In this document: piece after piece, positions 50,955 to 59,680 of the stretch
Numbering within the stretch: the stretch's first letter is position 1
How the letters are laid out: every line of letters begins with the position of its first letter
From: Paraburkholderia fungorum
Lineage (GTDB): Bacteria; Pseudomonadota; Gammaproteobacteria; Burkholderiales; Burkholderiaceae
DNA length: 64,000 nucleotides
Assembly (NCBI RefSeq): GCF_900099835.1
Contig: NZ_FNKP01000002.1
Span: 2,418,001-2,482,000, forward strand
Direction: 5' to 3'
The notes under the pieces: model-generated
Told to the model about the DNA's origin: nothing
Seen by the model: only the letters and a program-made list of their open reading frames with translations
Database searches by the model: none
Translations under genes and position numbers: made by a program

Positions 50955-51608
50955 TCACCCGTGCGATGGGTGACGTCGCTCGATATGACGCATCAGTTGC
51001 GACAGCGGGTAGCACAGCACGAAATAGAACGCACCCACGGTGACGTAGATTTCGAACGGCATGAAGTACTGCGAACTCAGATCCTGAGCACGCAGCATGA
51101 GATCGGGCGCGGCGATCAGCGAGGCGACCGATGTGTCCTTCAGCAGCGAGATCGCAATGTTGCCCGACGGTGCGAGCACGAGGCGAATCGCTTGCGGCAG
51201 CACGACCCAGCGCATCGCCGCGCCGCCGGTCATACCTATGCTCCACGCGGCTTCGCTTTGTCCGCGAGGCACGGCTTCGATGCCCGCGCGAAAGATTTCG
51301 GCGAAATAGGCGGCGGCGTTCATGCCGAGTCCCAACACCGCCGCCTGATACGAATCGAAACGCACGCCGATCGATACCAGCCCGAAATACACGAGAAAGA
51401 GTTGCACGAGCGCGGGCGTGCCGCGAAACAGTTCGATATAGATGCGGGCGATGCGCGCCGCCACGCGATGACCGCTTATCCTGACGACTGCGAGCAGCAG
51501 GCCGAGCACGATGCCAATGGCAATCGCGCCGAGCGCGAGACGCAACGTCGCCCAGGCTGCCTGGAACAGTTCGACGTGCATCGACGACCACAGTTCGGAA
51601 TAGCTCAT
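50955..51608 (-). CDS. Polar amino-acid ABC transporter permease 1 (HisM/GlnP type)
   Basis: This 217-residue inner-membrane subunit shows five hydrophobic segments and the coupling loop AAWSIGMTGGAAMRWVVLPQAIRL near residue 133, typical of the HEQRO family. ELFRGTPALVQLFLVYFGL near residue 60 is another hallmark. It overlaps permease 2 by 4 bases and forms a heterodimer with it. Confidence 0.94.
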   Translation of the reverse strand: MSYSELWSSMHVELFQAAWATLRLALGAIAIGIVLGLLLAVVRISGHRVAARIARIYIELFRGTPALVQLFLVYFGLVSIGVRFDSYQAAVLGLGMNAAAYFAEIFRAGIEAVPRGQSEAAWSIGMTGGAAMRWVVLPQAIRLVLAPSGNIAISLLKDTSVASLIAAPDLMLRAQDLSSQYFMPFEIYVTVGAFYFVLCYPLSQLMRHIERRHPSHG

Positions 51609-52291
51609 GACAGCGCCGTCCTCGATTTGTGAAGTCCACGTTCGGTCGCCGTCGACAACCGTGCGAGCGCGAGACTCAGCAGCAGATAAATGATCGCCAC
51701 GATGAAATAGATGAGGTTGCTCTGATAGGTCTCGCTGACCAGCGCCCTCGCATGAAACACCAGTTCAGGCACCGCGACGGCGGACGCGAGCGACGTATCT
51801 TTCAGCAAGCCAATCGCGAAGTTGGCGAGCGCGGGCAGCGCGAGGCGCATCGACTGCGGCAGCACGACCGTGGTGAGTGCCATCGGCCAGGTCATGCCGA
51901 TCGCGAGCGCCGCTTCACGCTGACCCCGATCGATTCCGTTGATCGACGAACGGAAAATCTCCGAGAGAATCGCCGCGCCGTTCAGTCCGAAGCCGAGCGT
52001 CGCCGCGACGAACGCGGGCAACATAATGCCGATCCGCTCGAGCCCAAAGTACAGAACGAACAATTGCGTCAACAAAGGGATATTGCGAAAAACTTCCAGA
52101 TAAACATTCGCCACCGCTTTCAGAACGGCATTGCGCGACAGCCGCATCAGCGCGATCACGAAGCCCAATACGAACGCGACGCAGAAGGCGCTTGCGGTCA
52201 GCGCCACCGTCGTCAGCGCGCTGACACACAGCACGCGAACGAAATACGGGAGAAAGTGCAAGCTGTGAGCCCACGCGTTCAGTAGCGCCAT
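51605..52291 (-). CDS. Polar amino-acid ABC transporter permease 2 (HisQ/GlnP type)
   Basis: This 228-residue permease starts at the ATG at 52291, one base after the ATPase stop; the longer open frame upstream is a shadow of the ATPase gene. YLEVFRNIPLLTQLFVLYFGL and the coupling loop EAALAIGMTWPMALTTVVLP match the HisM/HisQ family. It overlaps permease 1 by 4 bases. Permease 1 and permease 2 look like related halves of one importer. Confidence 0.94.
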   Translation of the reverse strand: MALLNAWAHSLHFLPYFVRVLCVSALTTVALTASAFCVAFVLGFVIALMRLSRNAVLKAVANVYLEVFRNIPLLTQLFVLYFGLERIGIMLPAFVAATLGFGLNGAAILSEIFRSSINGIDRGQREAALAIGMTWPMALTTVVLPQSMRLALPALANFAIGLLKDTSLASAVAVPELVFHARALVSETYQSNLIYFIVAIIYLLLSLALARLSTATERGLHKSRTALS

Positions 52292-52292
52292 G

Positions 52293-53111
52293 TCAGTGCT
52301 CCAGCACCGCGCGCAGGAACGCGCGGGTGCGTTCGACCTTCGCTTCGTGAAAGATCTGCCGCGGCGGTCCTTCTTCGACAATCCTGCCGTCGGCCATGAA
52401 CACGACTTTGTCCGAGACGCTTTCGGCAAAGCGCATTTCATGCGTCACGATGATCATCGTCATGCCCTCTTCAGCGAGCTTGCGCATCACGCCCAACACC
52501 TCGCCGACCAGTTCGGGATCGAGTGCGGAAGTCGCTTCGTCGAACAACATGAGGCGCGGCTTCATGGCGAGCGCGCGGGCAATCGCCACACGTTGCTGCT
52601 GACCGCCGGACAACTGATCGGGAAACGCGTCGCGCTTTGCATCCATGCCGACCTTGGTCAGCAACGCGCGCGCTTCGTCGATCAGATCGCTGCCTGTGCG
52701 TTTCTGCACCTTGCGCGGGCCGAGCAACACGTTGTCGATCACGCTGAGGTGCGGAAACAGATTGAAGCGCTGGAACACCATGCCGATGTTGGCACGCATC
52801 GCGGCAAGCTCGCGCGCCGACATCGGCAGAAAGGTGTCTTCCCGGCGGCGCTCGCCAATCGGCGTGCCGTCGATAAAAACATGGCCCGCGCTCGGCGTTT
52901 CGAGGAAGTTCACGCAACGCAGCAGCGTCGTCTTTCCCGAGCCGCTTGGTCCGATCAGCGATACCTTCTGCCCCGGCATCACGTCGAGGTCGATTCCCTT
53001 GAGCACCTCGTGCGCGCCAAAGGACTTGCGTAGCCCGTCGATGCGCACCAGTTGCCGCGTATCGACTGGGGGAATGGCAGTTAGCGTGGCAGACATATCG
53101 CTGTGTCCCAT
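52293..53111 (-). CDS. Polar amino-acid ABC transporter ATPase (GlnQ/HisP-like)
   Basis: This 272-residue nucleotide-binding subunit has Walker [10 protein letters not shown], signature [12 protein letters not shown], Walker [18 protein letters not shown] and the switch His in [11 protein letters not shown]. It lacks a C-terminal regulatory domain, as usual for the amino-acid class. Starts at 53111 and 53096 (MSATLTA) are both possible; neither has a strong ribosome site. It lies 9 bases after the binding-protein gene. Confidence 0.95.
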   Translation of the reverse strand: MGHSDMSATLTAIPPVDTRQLVRIDGLRKSFGAHEVLKGIDLDVMPGQKVSLIGPSGSGKTTLLRCVNFLETPSAGHVFIDGTPIGERRREDTFLPMSARELAAMRANIGMVFQRFNLFPHLSVIDNVLLGPRKVQKRTGSDLIDEARALLTKVGMDAKRDAFPDQLSGGQQQRVAIARALAMKPRLMLFDEATSALDPELVGEVLGVMRKLAEEGMTMIIVTHEMRFAESVSDKVVFMADGRIVEEGPPRQIFHEAKVERTRAFLRAVLEH

Positions 53112-53120
53112 GATCTCGTT

Positions 53121-54098
53121 TCAGGCAAAGGCTTTGCTGAAATCGCGCGACTCGTGCGCGAACGGGCCAATCAGCGCACCCTTGGCGTCGCGATCCACGC
53201 CGAGGCGCGGATCGGTGGGCAGAGGCACCAGATAATCGGGATTGGTGATGCCGTATTTAGCGAGGATCGGCTTGATCTGGTTGGTACGCCATAGCCAGCT
53301 AATGCCTTCGTTGATGCCGTCGAACAGATCCTTCTTGTCCGGGCTCACGCCCCAGATCGACGCGAATTTCCCCGTCAGGCTCGGATAGCTCGCATCGAAT
53401 GCGATGGGGATCTGCTTGAGACCCCACGACGGGTTCTGCTGGATCATGTAGTCGACCGTCGGTGCGTCGAGCACGGCAAAGTCCAGCCGTCCGGCTACCA
53501 CGTCGCGCAGACACGAATCGCTGCCGTCATACAGCTTCACGTCGACAATGCCGGGCACCCGCTTCATGTCCGGCACCACCGAATAGCCGGTGGCCGTGCC
53601 GATGGTGTGGCCGCTCAGGTCTGCGATGGTGAGCGAGCTTTTTGACGTCTGGCCCTGCCGCATGATCACGTAGGCGCCCGTATAGAACACGGGGTTGGTC
53701 AGCAACAACAGCTTCGCGCGGATCGGCGTCCACGCGAAATTGCCGCCGAACCAGTCCACCCGTCCCGACTTCACCGCTTCGATCACGGCGGAAAAACTCA
53801 TCTGCTGGACGTCGATCTTGAGTTGCAGTCGTTCGGCGATCAACTGGAGCATCTCGAAGTCCGTTCCGACCAGCTTGCCGTCGCGCACCGACGCGATCGG
53901 CATGTCGCCGAGACACGCGGCCGTCAGGTAGCCGGGGCGCACGGTCTTGATCGGCGACGCGGGCGAGGCCGCCCATGCAGACTGCCCAAGCAGGCTTGCG
54001 CCGACGCCTGTGAGGACCCCGCAGCCTGCCGTCTTGAGGAAACTCCGGCGGGACGGTTTGGCGGCATCGGGCGCGTTGTTGAAGAATTCGTCGAACAT
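53121..54098 (-). CDS. Amino-acid ABC binding protein (SBP_bac_3) with Tat-type signal
   Basis: This 325-residue periplasmic binding protein of the polar amino-acid class is the first gene of the seven-gene operon. The ATG at 54098 is preceded by AGGAAGGG; a further in-frame ATG at 54140 is less likely. The signal contains PSRRSFLKTAG, a twin-arginine motif, ending QSAWAAS. Mature landmarks are GTDFEMLQLIAERLQL, VDWFGGNFAWTPIRAKL, IGTATGYS and GRLDFAVLDAPTVDYMI. The third Tat-exported binding protein in this window, it belongs to a different fold class from the other two. Confidence 0.93.
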   Translation of the reverse strand: MFDEFFNNAPDAAKPSRRSFLKTAGCGVLTGVGASLLGQSAWAASPASPIKTVRPGYLTAACLGDMPIASVRDGKLVGTDFEMLQLIAERLQLKIDVQQMSFSAVIEAVKSGRVDWFGGNFAWTPIRAKLLLLTNPVFYTGAYVIMRQGQTSKSSLTIADLSGHTIGTATGYSVVPDMKRVPGIVDVKLYDGSDSCLRDVVAGRLDFAVLDAPTVDYMIQQNPSWGLKQIPIAFDASYPSLTGKFASIWGVSPDKKDLFDGINEGISWLWRTNQIKPILAKYGITNPDYLVPLPTDPRLGVDRDAKGALIGPFAHESRDFSKAFA

Positions 54099-54150
54099 GG
54101 TGGTCAGCCCTTCCTGAGTGGATTGAATGGGTAACTGCATAACGTCGGCG

Positions 54151-54172
54151 GGTTTTGCATTTGTGCAAAACC
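54151..54172. promoter_or_regulatory. Operator 1 of the XRE-cupin regulator
   Basis: GGTTTTGCA-TTTG-TGCAAAACC is a perfect 9-bp dyad with a 4-base spacer, 53 bases upstream of the binding-protein start. It shares the TTTGCA-N4-TGCAAA core with operator 2. Confidence 0.75.
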
Positions 54173-54218
54173 ATGCAAACCATCGTATGGAGCTAAAAAC
54201 TCAGGGTCAAGAAAAAAA

Positions 54219-54244
54219 TTTGCATATCTGCAAACTTTGCAAAA
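54219..54244. promoter_or_regulatory. Operator 2 of the XRE-cupin regulator, with extra half-site
   Basis: TTTGCA-TATC-TGCAAA (54219-54234) repeats the core of operator 1 exactly, with the same spacer length, followed at once by another TTTGCAAAA half-site. It lies 74-99 bases before the regulator start. The two sites flank the divergent promoter region, a layout suited to repression or looping. Confidence 0.75.
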
Positions 54245-54317
54245 GGGCATCGTCCTGTGTCACTATCCGAATGTGACGCGTCCCCCGTCGCGTACCAGAT
54301 GAACGATAAGAGACAGC

Positions 54318-55031
54318 ATGCAAACAGAGGAATCGCCGAAGAAGGCGCGACAGAAGGCTGGCCGGCAGCCGGTGGCCGGTGCGGCGTCGAAAGTCGCAAC
54401 GAGGCGCGACAAGGAAGTGCCGATCGATCCGGCGGCTGCAAATGCGGATGCCGTTGCAGTTGCGGAACCTGTGGAGCACGCCGGTGAAGCAAGCCCCGGC
54501 GAGACGATCGCGCGCCATCGTCACGCGCGCGGTATGACGCTCACGGCACTATCGGCGTTGTCGTCGGTGTCGATCTCGACCATTTCGCGAATCGAGAATG
54601 GCCGCATTTCGCCGACGTATTCGGTGCTGTCGCGGCTGGCCAAGGCGCTCGATATCCGCTGGCCGGATATGGTCGGGGGCAACGAGAAGTCGTTTGCGCA
54701 GGGTTGCCGCGCGGTGAGTCGCGCGGGTCACGGCGTGAAGCATCCCACGTCGACGGGTATCTTCGAATGGCTCGGCGCGGAACTCGTGACCAAGTCGATG
54801 GAGCCCACGCTGATCGAAGCCATTGCCGACACCGGCAAGCATGTGCTCGCCGCGCACGATGGCCAGGAGTTCATCTTCGTGACCGAAGGCTCGCTCATCT
54901 TCATGATGCGCGACTATGCTCCGCTCACGCTCGAAAAGGGCGACAGCGTCTATTTCGATGCGGGCACGCCGCACGCCTGTTATGGCGTGCAGATGCCCGC
55001 GCGTTATCTATCGATCGTGGCGAAGCCCTGA
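54318..55031 (+). CDS. XRE-family regulator with C-terminal cupin
   Basis: This 237-residue regulator has a helix-turn-helix at about residues 62-117 (MTLTALSALSSVSISTISRIENGRISPT). A cupin_2 domain, which probably binds a small ligand, is near residues 150-235 (GQEFIFVTEGSLIFMMRDYAPLTLEKGDSVYFDAG...PHACYG). A basic/Ala-rich 55-residue leader precedes the HTH and is unlike the usual family start; no better internal start has a good ribosome site. The gene is divergent from the amino-acid importer/RidA/DadA operon, with two matching operators between, so it very likely controls that operon and itself. Regulators of this type typically sense amino acids or amines. Confidence 0.9.
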   Translation: MQTEESPKKARQKAGRQPVAGAASKVATRRDKEVPIDPAAANADAVAVAEPVEHAGEASPGETIARHRHARGMTLTALSALSSVSISTISRIENGRISPTYSVLSRLAKALDIRWPDMVGGNEKSFAQGCRAVSRAGHGVKHPTSTGIFEWLGAELVTKSMEPTLIEAIADTGKHVLAAHDGQEFIFVTEGSLIFMMRDYAPLTLEKGDSVYFDAGTPHACYGVQMPARYLSIVAKP

Positions 55032-55062
55032 GGGTTGAGTCGAGGTAGGAGCATGAATCGAT

Positions 55063-56412
55063 TTAACGAGCGTTCAGAAGACGCCCGGCAGACTCGATAA
55101 CGGCATCCCGGACCTCTTCAGCTGAGCCCTTGAAATACGGTGCGCTCATCGCTTCATAAGTGATCCGGTCGTAGCTGCCTGCATCGGGCAGGTACTTGGC
55201 CGCGCCGTTCACCATCGTCGCGACCAGCGTGTGCGCGAACGGCGAATGAGCTTTCATATCGACGGCGGTCTGACTCGACAACTCCGCCTGAAACCCGAAC
55301 ACGGCAATTGCGCCGAGCCTGACAATCCAGAACGGCACATCGACCGGTTTGCCGGCCTCGAACCGATAGGTCGTGGACGGCCGCTTGGAAGCCGCATTCG
55401 GCGAAAACGCCTGGCTCTGCACGCGCACCTTGCCGCTTGTCACCGCGAGCACGGGAGCGTTCGTGTTGTCGTCCGCGATATTTTGCGCAACGCGATACGC
55501 TTCACCGCCGAGTCGCTCGCCCAGCAGATCGACGAGTAAAAAGCCTGCTTCGTGGATATCGACGGTGCTCGAATGTCCGTCACGGTCCAACCGGTTTCGC
55601 TTCGCCGTCAGATAAGGCGCCTGGTCGCCGGCTGCGCCAACCAGAAATAACGCGACCGTGCCGTCGCCATATTGCTGCTCGACGTAACGGGTCGCCGCGC
55701 CCGCGAGGTCGGCGCTGATCTGCATGCCGCCACCTTGCAGCGTCGACTCGTTCATGATCGACGACTGCACCGCGTAATTCACAACGATAGCGATAGGGTG
55801 ACGGTCGCTGCCTTCCAGACGGATGACGTTCACGCTTTTATCCGAGAACCCCGCGTCGTTCGCACCGAGCCACCAGCCGTCGGCTGTCCGCACATCCCGA
55901 TTCACGTTGACGTTGCTCGTGCCGCTGCCGAAGCCGATGCTCGCGGGCTGCATGTCTTGCATCGCGATCGTCGCGGCCTGTGTCACCGACGTTTCGATCG
56001 CCTGCACGATCTGCTGCTTGCGCCGCTGTTCGGCGGGGTCCGGCGCGGGGCCTTGCACATGCGGCACGGAGAACGTATGGCTTGCTGATACGACGACATC
56101 GGCGGCTCGCATCTGCGCCGCGCGGCCGACAATATCTTTCACCTGAGCGACCAGTGTGTCGGGCATCGAAGTGAGATCGACGGTGACCAGCGCAATTCGA
56201 TTCGTGCCGTTATCGAGCACGATCACTCGCGACTGCAGCGGATCGTGCACGCTCACGTAACCGTCGACGGGCAAATCCGCTTGCCCGATTTCGATAGCCG
56301 CCCTGCCTGCTCCTGCGCGAAGGCTTGCCGCCACCGCGCCTTCGCATGCCGATGCGAACGCGAGCGCGACCGTCACGAGCAGCAAATTTTTATAGCGCCG
56401 CAGAAGCGTCAT
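55063..56412 (-). CDS. Exported ceramidase-like protein (neutral/alkaline non-lysosomal type)
   Basis: This 449-residue secreted protein has a Sec signal (about 1-29, ending GAVAAS). The mature part resembles the N-terminal domain of neutral/alkaline ceramidases: RAGAGRAAIEI, DGYVSVHDPLQSRVIVLD, VVVSASHTFSVPHVQGP (in place of the family's SSHTHSGP region) and LVGAAGDQAPYLT. The C-terminal immunoglobulin-like domain of true ceramidases is absent, so hydrolysis of ceramide is not assured. Its ATG overlaps the tannase-like gene stop by 4 bases. It is the last gene of the exporter/esterase operon. Confidence 0.82.
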   Translation of the reverse strand: MTLLRRYKNLLLVTVALAFASACEGAVAASLRAGAGRAAIEIGQADLPVDGYVSVHDPLQSRVIVLDNGTNRIALVTVDLTSMPDTLVAQVKDIVGRAAQMRAADVVVSASHTFSVPHVQGPAPDPAEQRRKQQIVQAIETSVTQAATIAMQDMQPASIGFGSGTSNVNVNRDVRTADGWWLGANDAGFSDKSVNVIRLEGSDRHPIAIVVNYAVQSSIMNESTLQGGGMQISADLAGAATRYVEQQYGDGTVALFLVGAAGDQAPYLTAKRNRLDRDGHSSTVDIHEAGFLLVDLLGERLGGEAYRVAQNIADDNTNAPVLAVTSGKVRVQSQAFSPNAASKRPSTTYRFEAGKPVDVPFWIVRLGAIAVFGFQAELSSQTAVDMKAHSPFAHTLVATMVNGAAKYLPDAGSYDRITYEAMSAPYFKGSAEEVRDAVIESAGRLLNAR

Positions 56413-58076
56413 TCGGATTCCGCTCCTGCGTTGAGCGACGCCTTCACGTGCACCCCTTCATGGGGCGCAACGCACGCAAAGCTCGCCGCCTTGCCGATAT
56501 CACCATGCCCGGTATAGCGCGCCACTTCGGGATACGCGCACAGCGGACGCGTGCGCACGACCTTGCCGCCATCGACTTTCGACGCCACCACGCGCTGCGG
56601 TGCGACACCGTGCGCGACCCATTTATCAATGGTGCCCAGCTTGTCGAAGGTATCGCAACCTGCACCGCCAAAGCAGTGACCCATGCCCGGAATCGTGAAC
56701 AGCCGCGCCGACGCCCGCGTCGTATCGCCGGCATTGCGCATCAGGGTCCGGTAGTAGCCGATCAACTCCTGCGGATTGTGATAGTCGTTCCAGCCGATAT
56801 ACATCAGCAGCTTGCCGCCGCGCGCGAAGAACGGCTTCAGGTCTGCATCCACGTGAAGCAACGGCCCGACGTTGGCGATGGCCTTGTCAATGTCCTTGTC
56901 CCAGTCGATGCCCGACCAGTCCCAGTCGGGATTCTGAAACGCGGTATAGCGGAAAATATCGAGCGCGACCGGAAATGGCTTGCCGTCGGCAAAACCCGCG
57001 AGTTGCGATTCGCTACCCTTCGCCGGCCCCGGAAAAATCACTTCGTGCGTGCGCGGATTGACCGGCCCCGCGTAAATCTGCTCCAGCAGATGCACCTGCG
57101 GCGCGGTCAGACAGTCGGGCGCGTCGGCGCCTTTGCACAGCAGTTGCCGCGGCTCGAACAGGCACCGGTCGGGTTCGTCGACAAAACCCTGCTTGCGCCC
57201 GGCAGGCGACGCGCAGGCTTCGATCACGGCCTTGTTGACCATGTCGAACTTTTCCTTGGGAATCGCGAGGCTCGGGTCGTGATGGACGAGCCAGCTCGGC
57301 CACAACTGCGCCGCGTTGAAATTCACGATGGGGTTGGGCGGAGCACCGGCGACGATGCCGTCGTAGTCATCCGGGAAACGCTTTGCTTCGATCAGCCCTT
57401 CCAGACCGCCGAGCGAACAGCCCACCCAATACGATTTGAGCGGTGGCTTGCCGTAGTACGCGCGAATGATCATCTTGGCGTTCACGGTCATCAGATGGTC
57501 GGCGCGCCACGCGTAGTCGGTCAGCTTCTCCGGATGACCCAGCGTGAATCGTCCGCCGTTACCTTCGGGAGTCGAGCCGTCGTGTCCCGTGTCCGTCGTG
57601 GCGGCCGCATAGCCCTGCTCGATTCCCGTCAACATGCCGGGCAGCATCAACGCGCCGGCCCAGCCGAAGCTGCCCACGCCGAGGAATTTGCCGTTCCATC
57701 CGTTCAGCGGTAGCCAGACTTCGATCTTGATGTCGGAATCGCTGCTGGGTTTCAGCGTGGCTGCAATCCGGCAGAACGCGGGATTGGGGTCATTGGCCGT
57801 CTTACCAGCGACGTTCATACCCGAGAGACCACCCAGCCGTGTCAGCGGATTCTCGGGCATTTTGTACTGGCCCGCCGCGACGGTTTCAGCAGCGGTGATC
57901 GTCGCGTCGGGCAATGCGAGCGATGCGAGTTTGCTGCATGAGTCGGTGGCATCCGCCGCATGGGCGCCGGTGGAAACACACGTTGCGAACAGCGCCAGCA
58001 ATCCCGCCATCAACCTGCGGACAATCCACCCAGCGTGGCTGCCGCTTCGAATCAATTTCATGTTTCTATCCTTCAT
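56409..58076 (-). CDS. Secreted tannase/feruloyl-esterase-family hydrolase
   Basis: This 555-residue secreted serine esterase (PF07519) would cleave aromatic acid esters such as feruloyl, galloyl or related compounds. It has a signal peptide to about residue 40 (ending GAHAAD). The CS-D-HC arrangement of the family is visible: Cys220-Ser221 in VGCSLGGLEG, Asp in YIGWNDYHNP, and His-Cys in GMGHCFGG. The ATG at 58061 (MKLIRSG) is an alternative start. The gene directly abuts the exporter gene (TGA then ATG) and overlaps the ceramidase-like gene. Some homologues (MHETase relatives) act on terephthalate monoesters; nothing here decides. Confidence 0.9.
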   Translation of the reverse strand: MKDRNMKLIRSGSHAGWIVRRLMAGLLALFATCVSTGAHAADATDSCSKLASLALPDATITAAETVAAGQYKMPENPLTRLGGLSGMNVAGKTANDPNPAFCRIAATLKPSSDSDIKIEVWLPLNGWNGKFLGVGSFGWAGALMLPGMLTGIEQGYAAATTDTGHDGSTPEGNGGRFTLGHPEKLTDYAWRADHLMTVNAKMIIRAYYGKPPLKSYWVGCSLGGLEGLIEAKRFPDDYDGIVAGAPPNPIVNFNAAQLWPSWLVHHDPSLAIPKEKFDMVNKAVIEACASPAGRKQGFVDEPDRCLFEPRQLLCKGADAPDCLTAPQVHLLEQIYAGPVNPRTHEVIFPGPAKGSESQLAGFADGKPFPVALDIFRYTAFQNPDWDWSGIDWDKDIDKAIANVGPLLHVDADLKPFFARGGKLLMYIGWNDYHNPQELIGYYRTLMRNAGDTTRASARLFTIPGMGHCFGGAGCDTFDKLGTIDKWVAHGVAPQRVVASKVDGGKVVRTRPLCAYPEVARYTGHGDIGKAASFACVAPHEGVHVKASLNAGAESE

Positions 58077-59624
58077 TCAGGGCTTGTTCGTCACTGCGCG
58101 CTCGACTGGCCGTCTCGTCAGACTCAGAACCAGCACAAACCCGATGAACATCACAATGCCACCGGCGATCAGGCTCGAACCGATCGCGGTTCGATAAATC
58201 GACACGATTTGCGTCTGCTGATCCGTGGGCAACTGCCCAATCGCAGCCATGCCGCGATCGAGCATGGCGCTGCTATCGAACGACGCGGGCAAGTCGGCAA
58301 TCTGCTTCTTCAGCACGAAACTCATGATGCCGCCCGAGAGCGCCGCGCCGAGCGATCCGCCCAACGAACGCACGAACGACATGGTGGCCGTCGCGGTGCC
58401 GAGCACGGCCTGAGGCACGGCGTTCTGCACGATCACCGTGGCATTGGGCATGCCGATGCCCATGCCCGCGCCGAGTATCGCCATCGAGACGAGGAACAGC
58501 CCGATGCTCGCGCCGATGTGCGCAAACAGCGCAAGCAGAACCAGGCCGAGGCATTCGAGGCCGACGCCGACCGAAAGCAGTATCGAGATGCGCCGCGCGC
58601 CGGCCGAAAAGCGCCCCGCTGTGACCGACGTCACCAGCATCATCAACACTTGCGGCAACATCATCGCGCCGGATTCTTCGGGCGTCTGATGCAACACCAG
58701 CTGGTAATAGAGCGGCATGAACACGAGCGAGCCCATCATCGCAAACGACATGACGCCCGATGCGGCCACACACGTCGCATACGGAATGATCCTGAAGAGT
58801 TTCAGATCGATTACCGGTTCCGCGGCCGAACGTTCGACCCGCACCAGCAATGCGTAACTCGCGAGCGCGACGACCAGCAGGATCAGCATGGCCTCGGTAC
58901 CCGACAACAACGTCGACGTATTCGCGTTGAACAGCAGTAGCAACGCGGAAGTGCCGATGCACACCAGTATCGCGCCCGCGTAATCGATGGTATGACCGCT
59001 GCCGCGCGCCACTTTCGGCAGCGACGACAGCACCAGCGCAAGCGCGGCCGCGCCGACCGGCAAGTTGATATAGAAGATCCAGCGCCACGACGCATGACTC
59101 GTGATGAAGCCGCCCAATAGCGGCCCGGCCACGCTGCTAATCGCGAACGCGCCCGTCACGAGGCCCTGGTAGCGGCCCCGTTCGCGCATCGGCACGATGC
59201 TGCCGACCAGCGTCTGCGACAAGGTCATCAGGCCGCCTGCGCCGAGGCCCTGCAACGCACGGAACAGAATCAGCGCGAGCATCGATTGAGCGGCCCCGCA
59301 CAGCATCGACGCGACCACGAACAACGAAATGCTCGCGACGAAAAACGGCTTGCGTCCGTACATATCGGAGAGCTTGCCGTACAGCGGCGCGCTGATCGTC
59401 GAGGTCAGCATGAACGCCGTGACGGCCCACGTCAGATGGCTCAAGCCGCCCAGATCGCCCGATATGACCGGCAGTGCGGTCGATACGATGCTTTGATCGA
59501 GCGCGGCCAGAATCATCGCGAGCATCAGGCCCGCGAAAACGCGCCGTCGTTGTGACAGTGGAATAGCCTGGCTGGCTTCGGCGGCGTCGGGCGTTGGCGT
59601 GCTTCTCGCAGAGGGAGATGACAT
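58077..59624 (-). CDS. DHA2-family MFS exporter (EmrB/QacA type)
   Basis: This 515-residue drug/proton antiporter has about fourteen hydrophobic segments. Motif D1 is seen as LAALDQSIVSTALPVISGDLG near residue 40, motif A as GKLSDMYGRKPFF near residue 81, and motif C-like GPLLGGFITSHASWRWIFYINLP near residue 165. It directly precedes the tannase-like gene and follows the kinase gene by 56 bases. With no adaptor protein gene adjacent, it may work alone. The substrate could be an aromatic acid or ester made or used by the neighbouring esterases. Confidence 0.92.
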   Translation of the reverse strand: MSSPSARSTPTPDAAEASQAIPLSQRRRVFAGLMLAMILAALDQSIVSTALPVISGDLGGLSHLTWAVTAFMLTSTISAPLYGKLSDMYGRKPFFVASISLFVVASMLCGAAQSMLALILFRALQGLGAGGLMTLSQTLVGSIVPMRERGRYQGLVTGAFAISSVAGPLLGGFITSHASWRWIFYINLPVGAAALALVLSSLPKVARGSGHTIDYAGAILVCIGTSALLLLFNANTSTLLSGTEAMLILLVVALASYALLVRVERSAAEPVIDLKLFRIIPYATCVAASGVMSFAMMGSLVFMPLYYQLVLHQTPEESGAMMLPQVLMMLVTSVTAGRFSAGARRISILLSVGVGLECLGLVLLALFAHIGASIGLFLVSMAILGAGMGIGMPNATVIVQNAVPQAVLGTATATMSFVRSLGGSLGAALSGGIMSFVLKKQIADLPASFDSSAMLDRGMAAIGQLPTDQQTQIVSIYRTAIGSSLIAGGIVMFIGFVLVLSLTRRPVERAVTNKP

Positions 59625-59680
59625 CGATAAAGAACTCTCGCAGTAGTCGGGATAAAAATAGCGGCAACACCACGCGGCGC

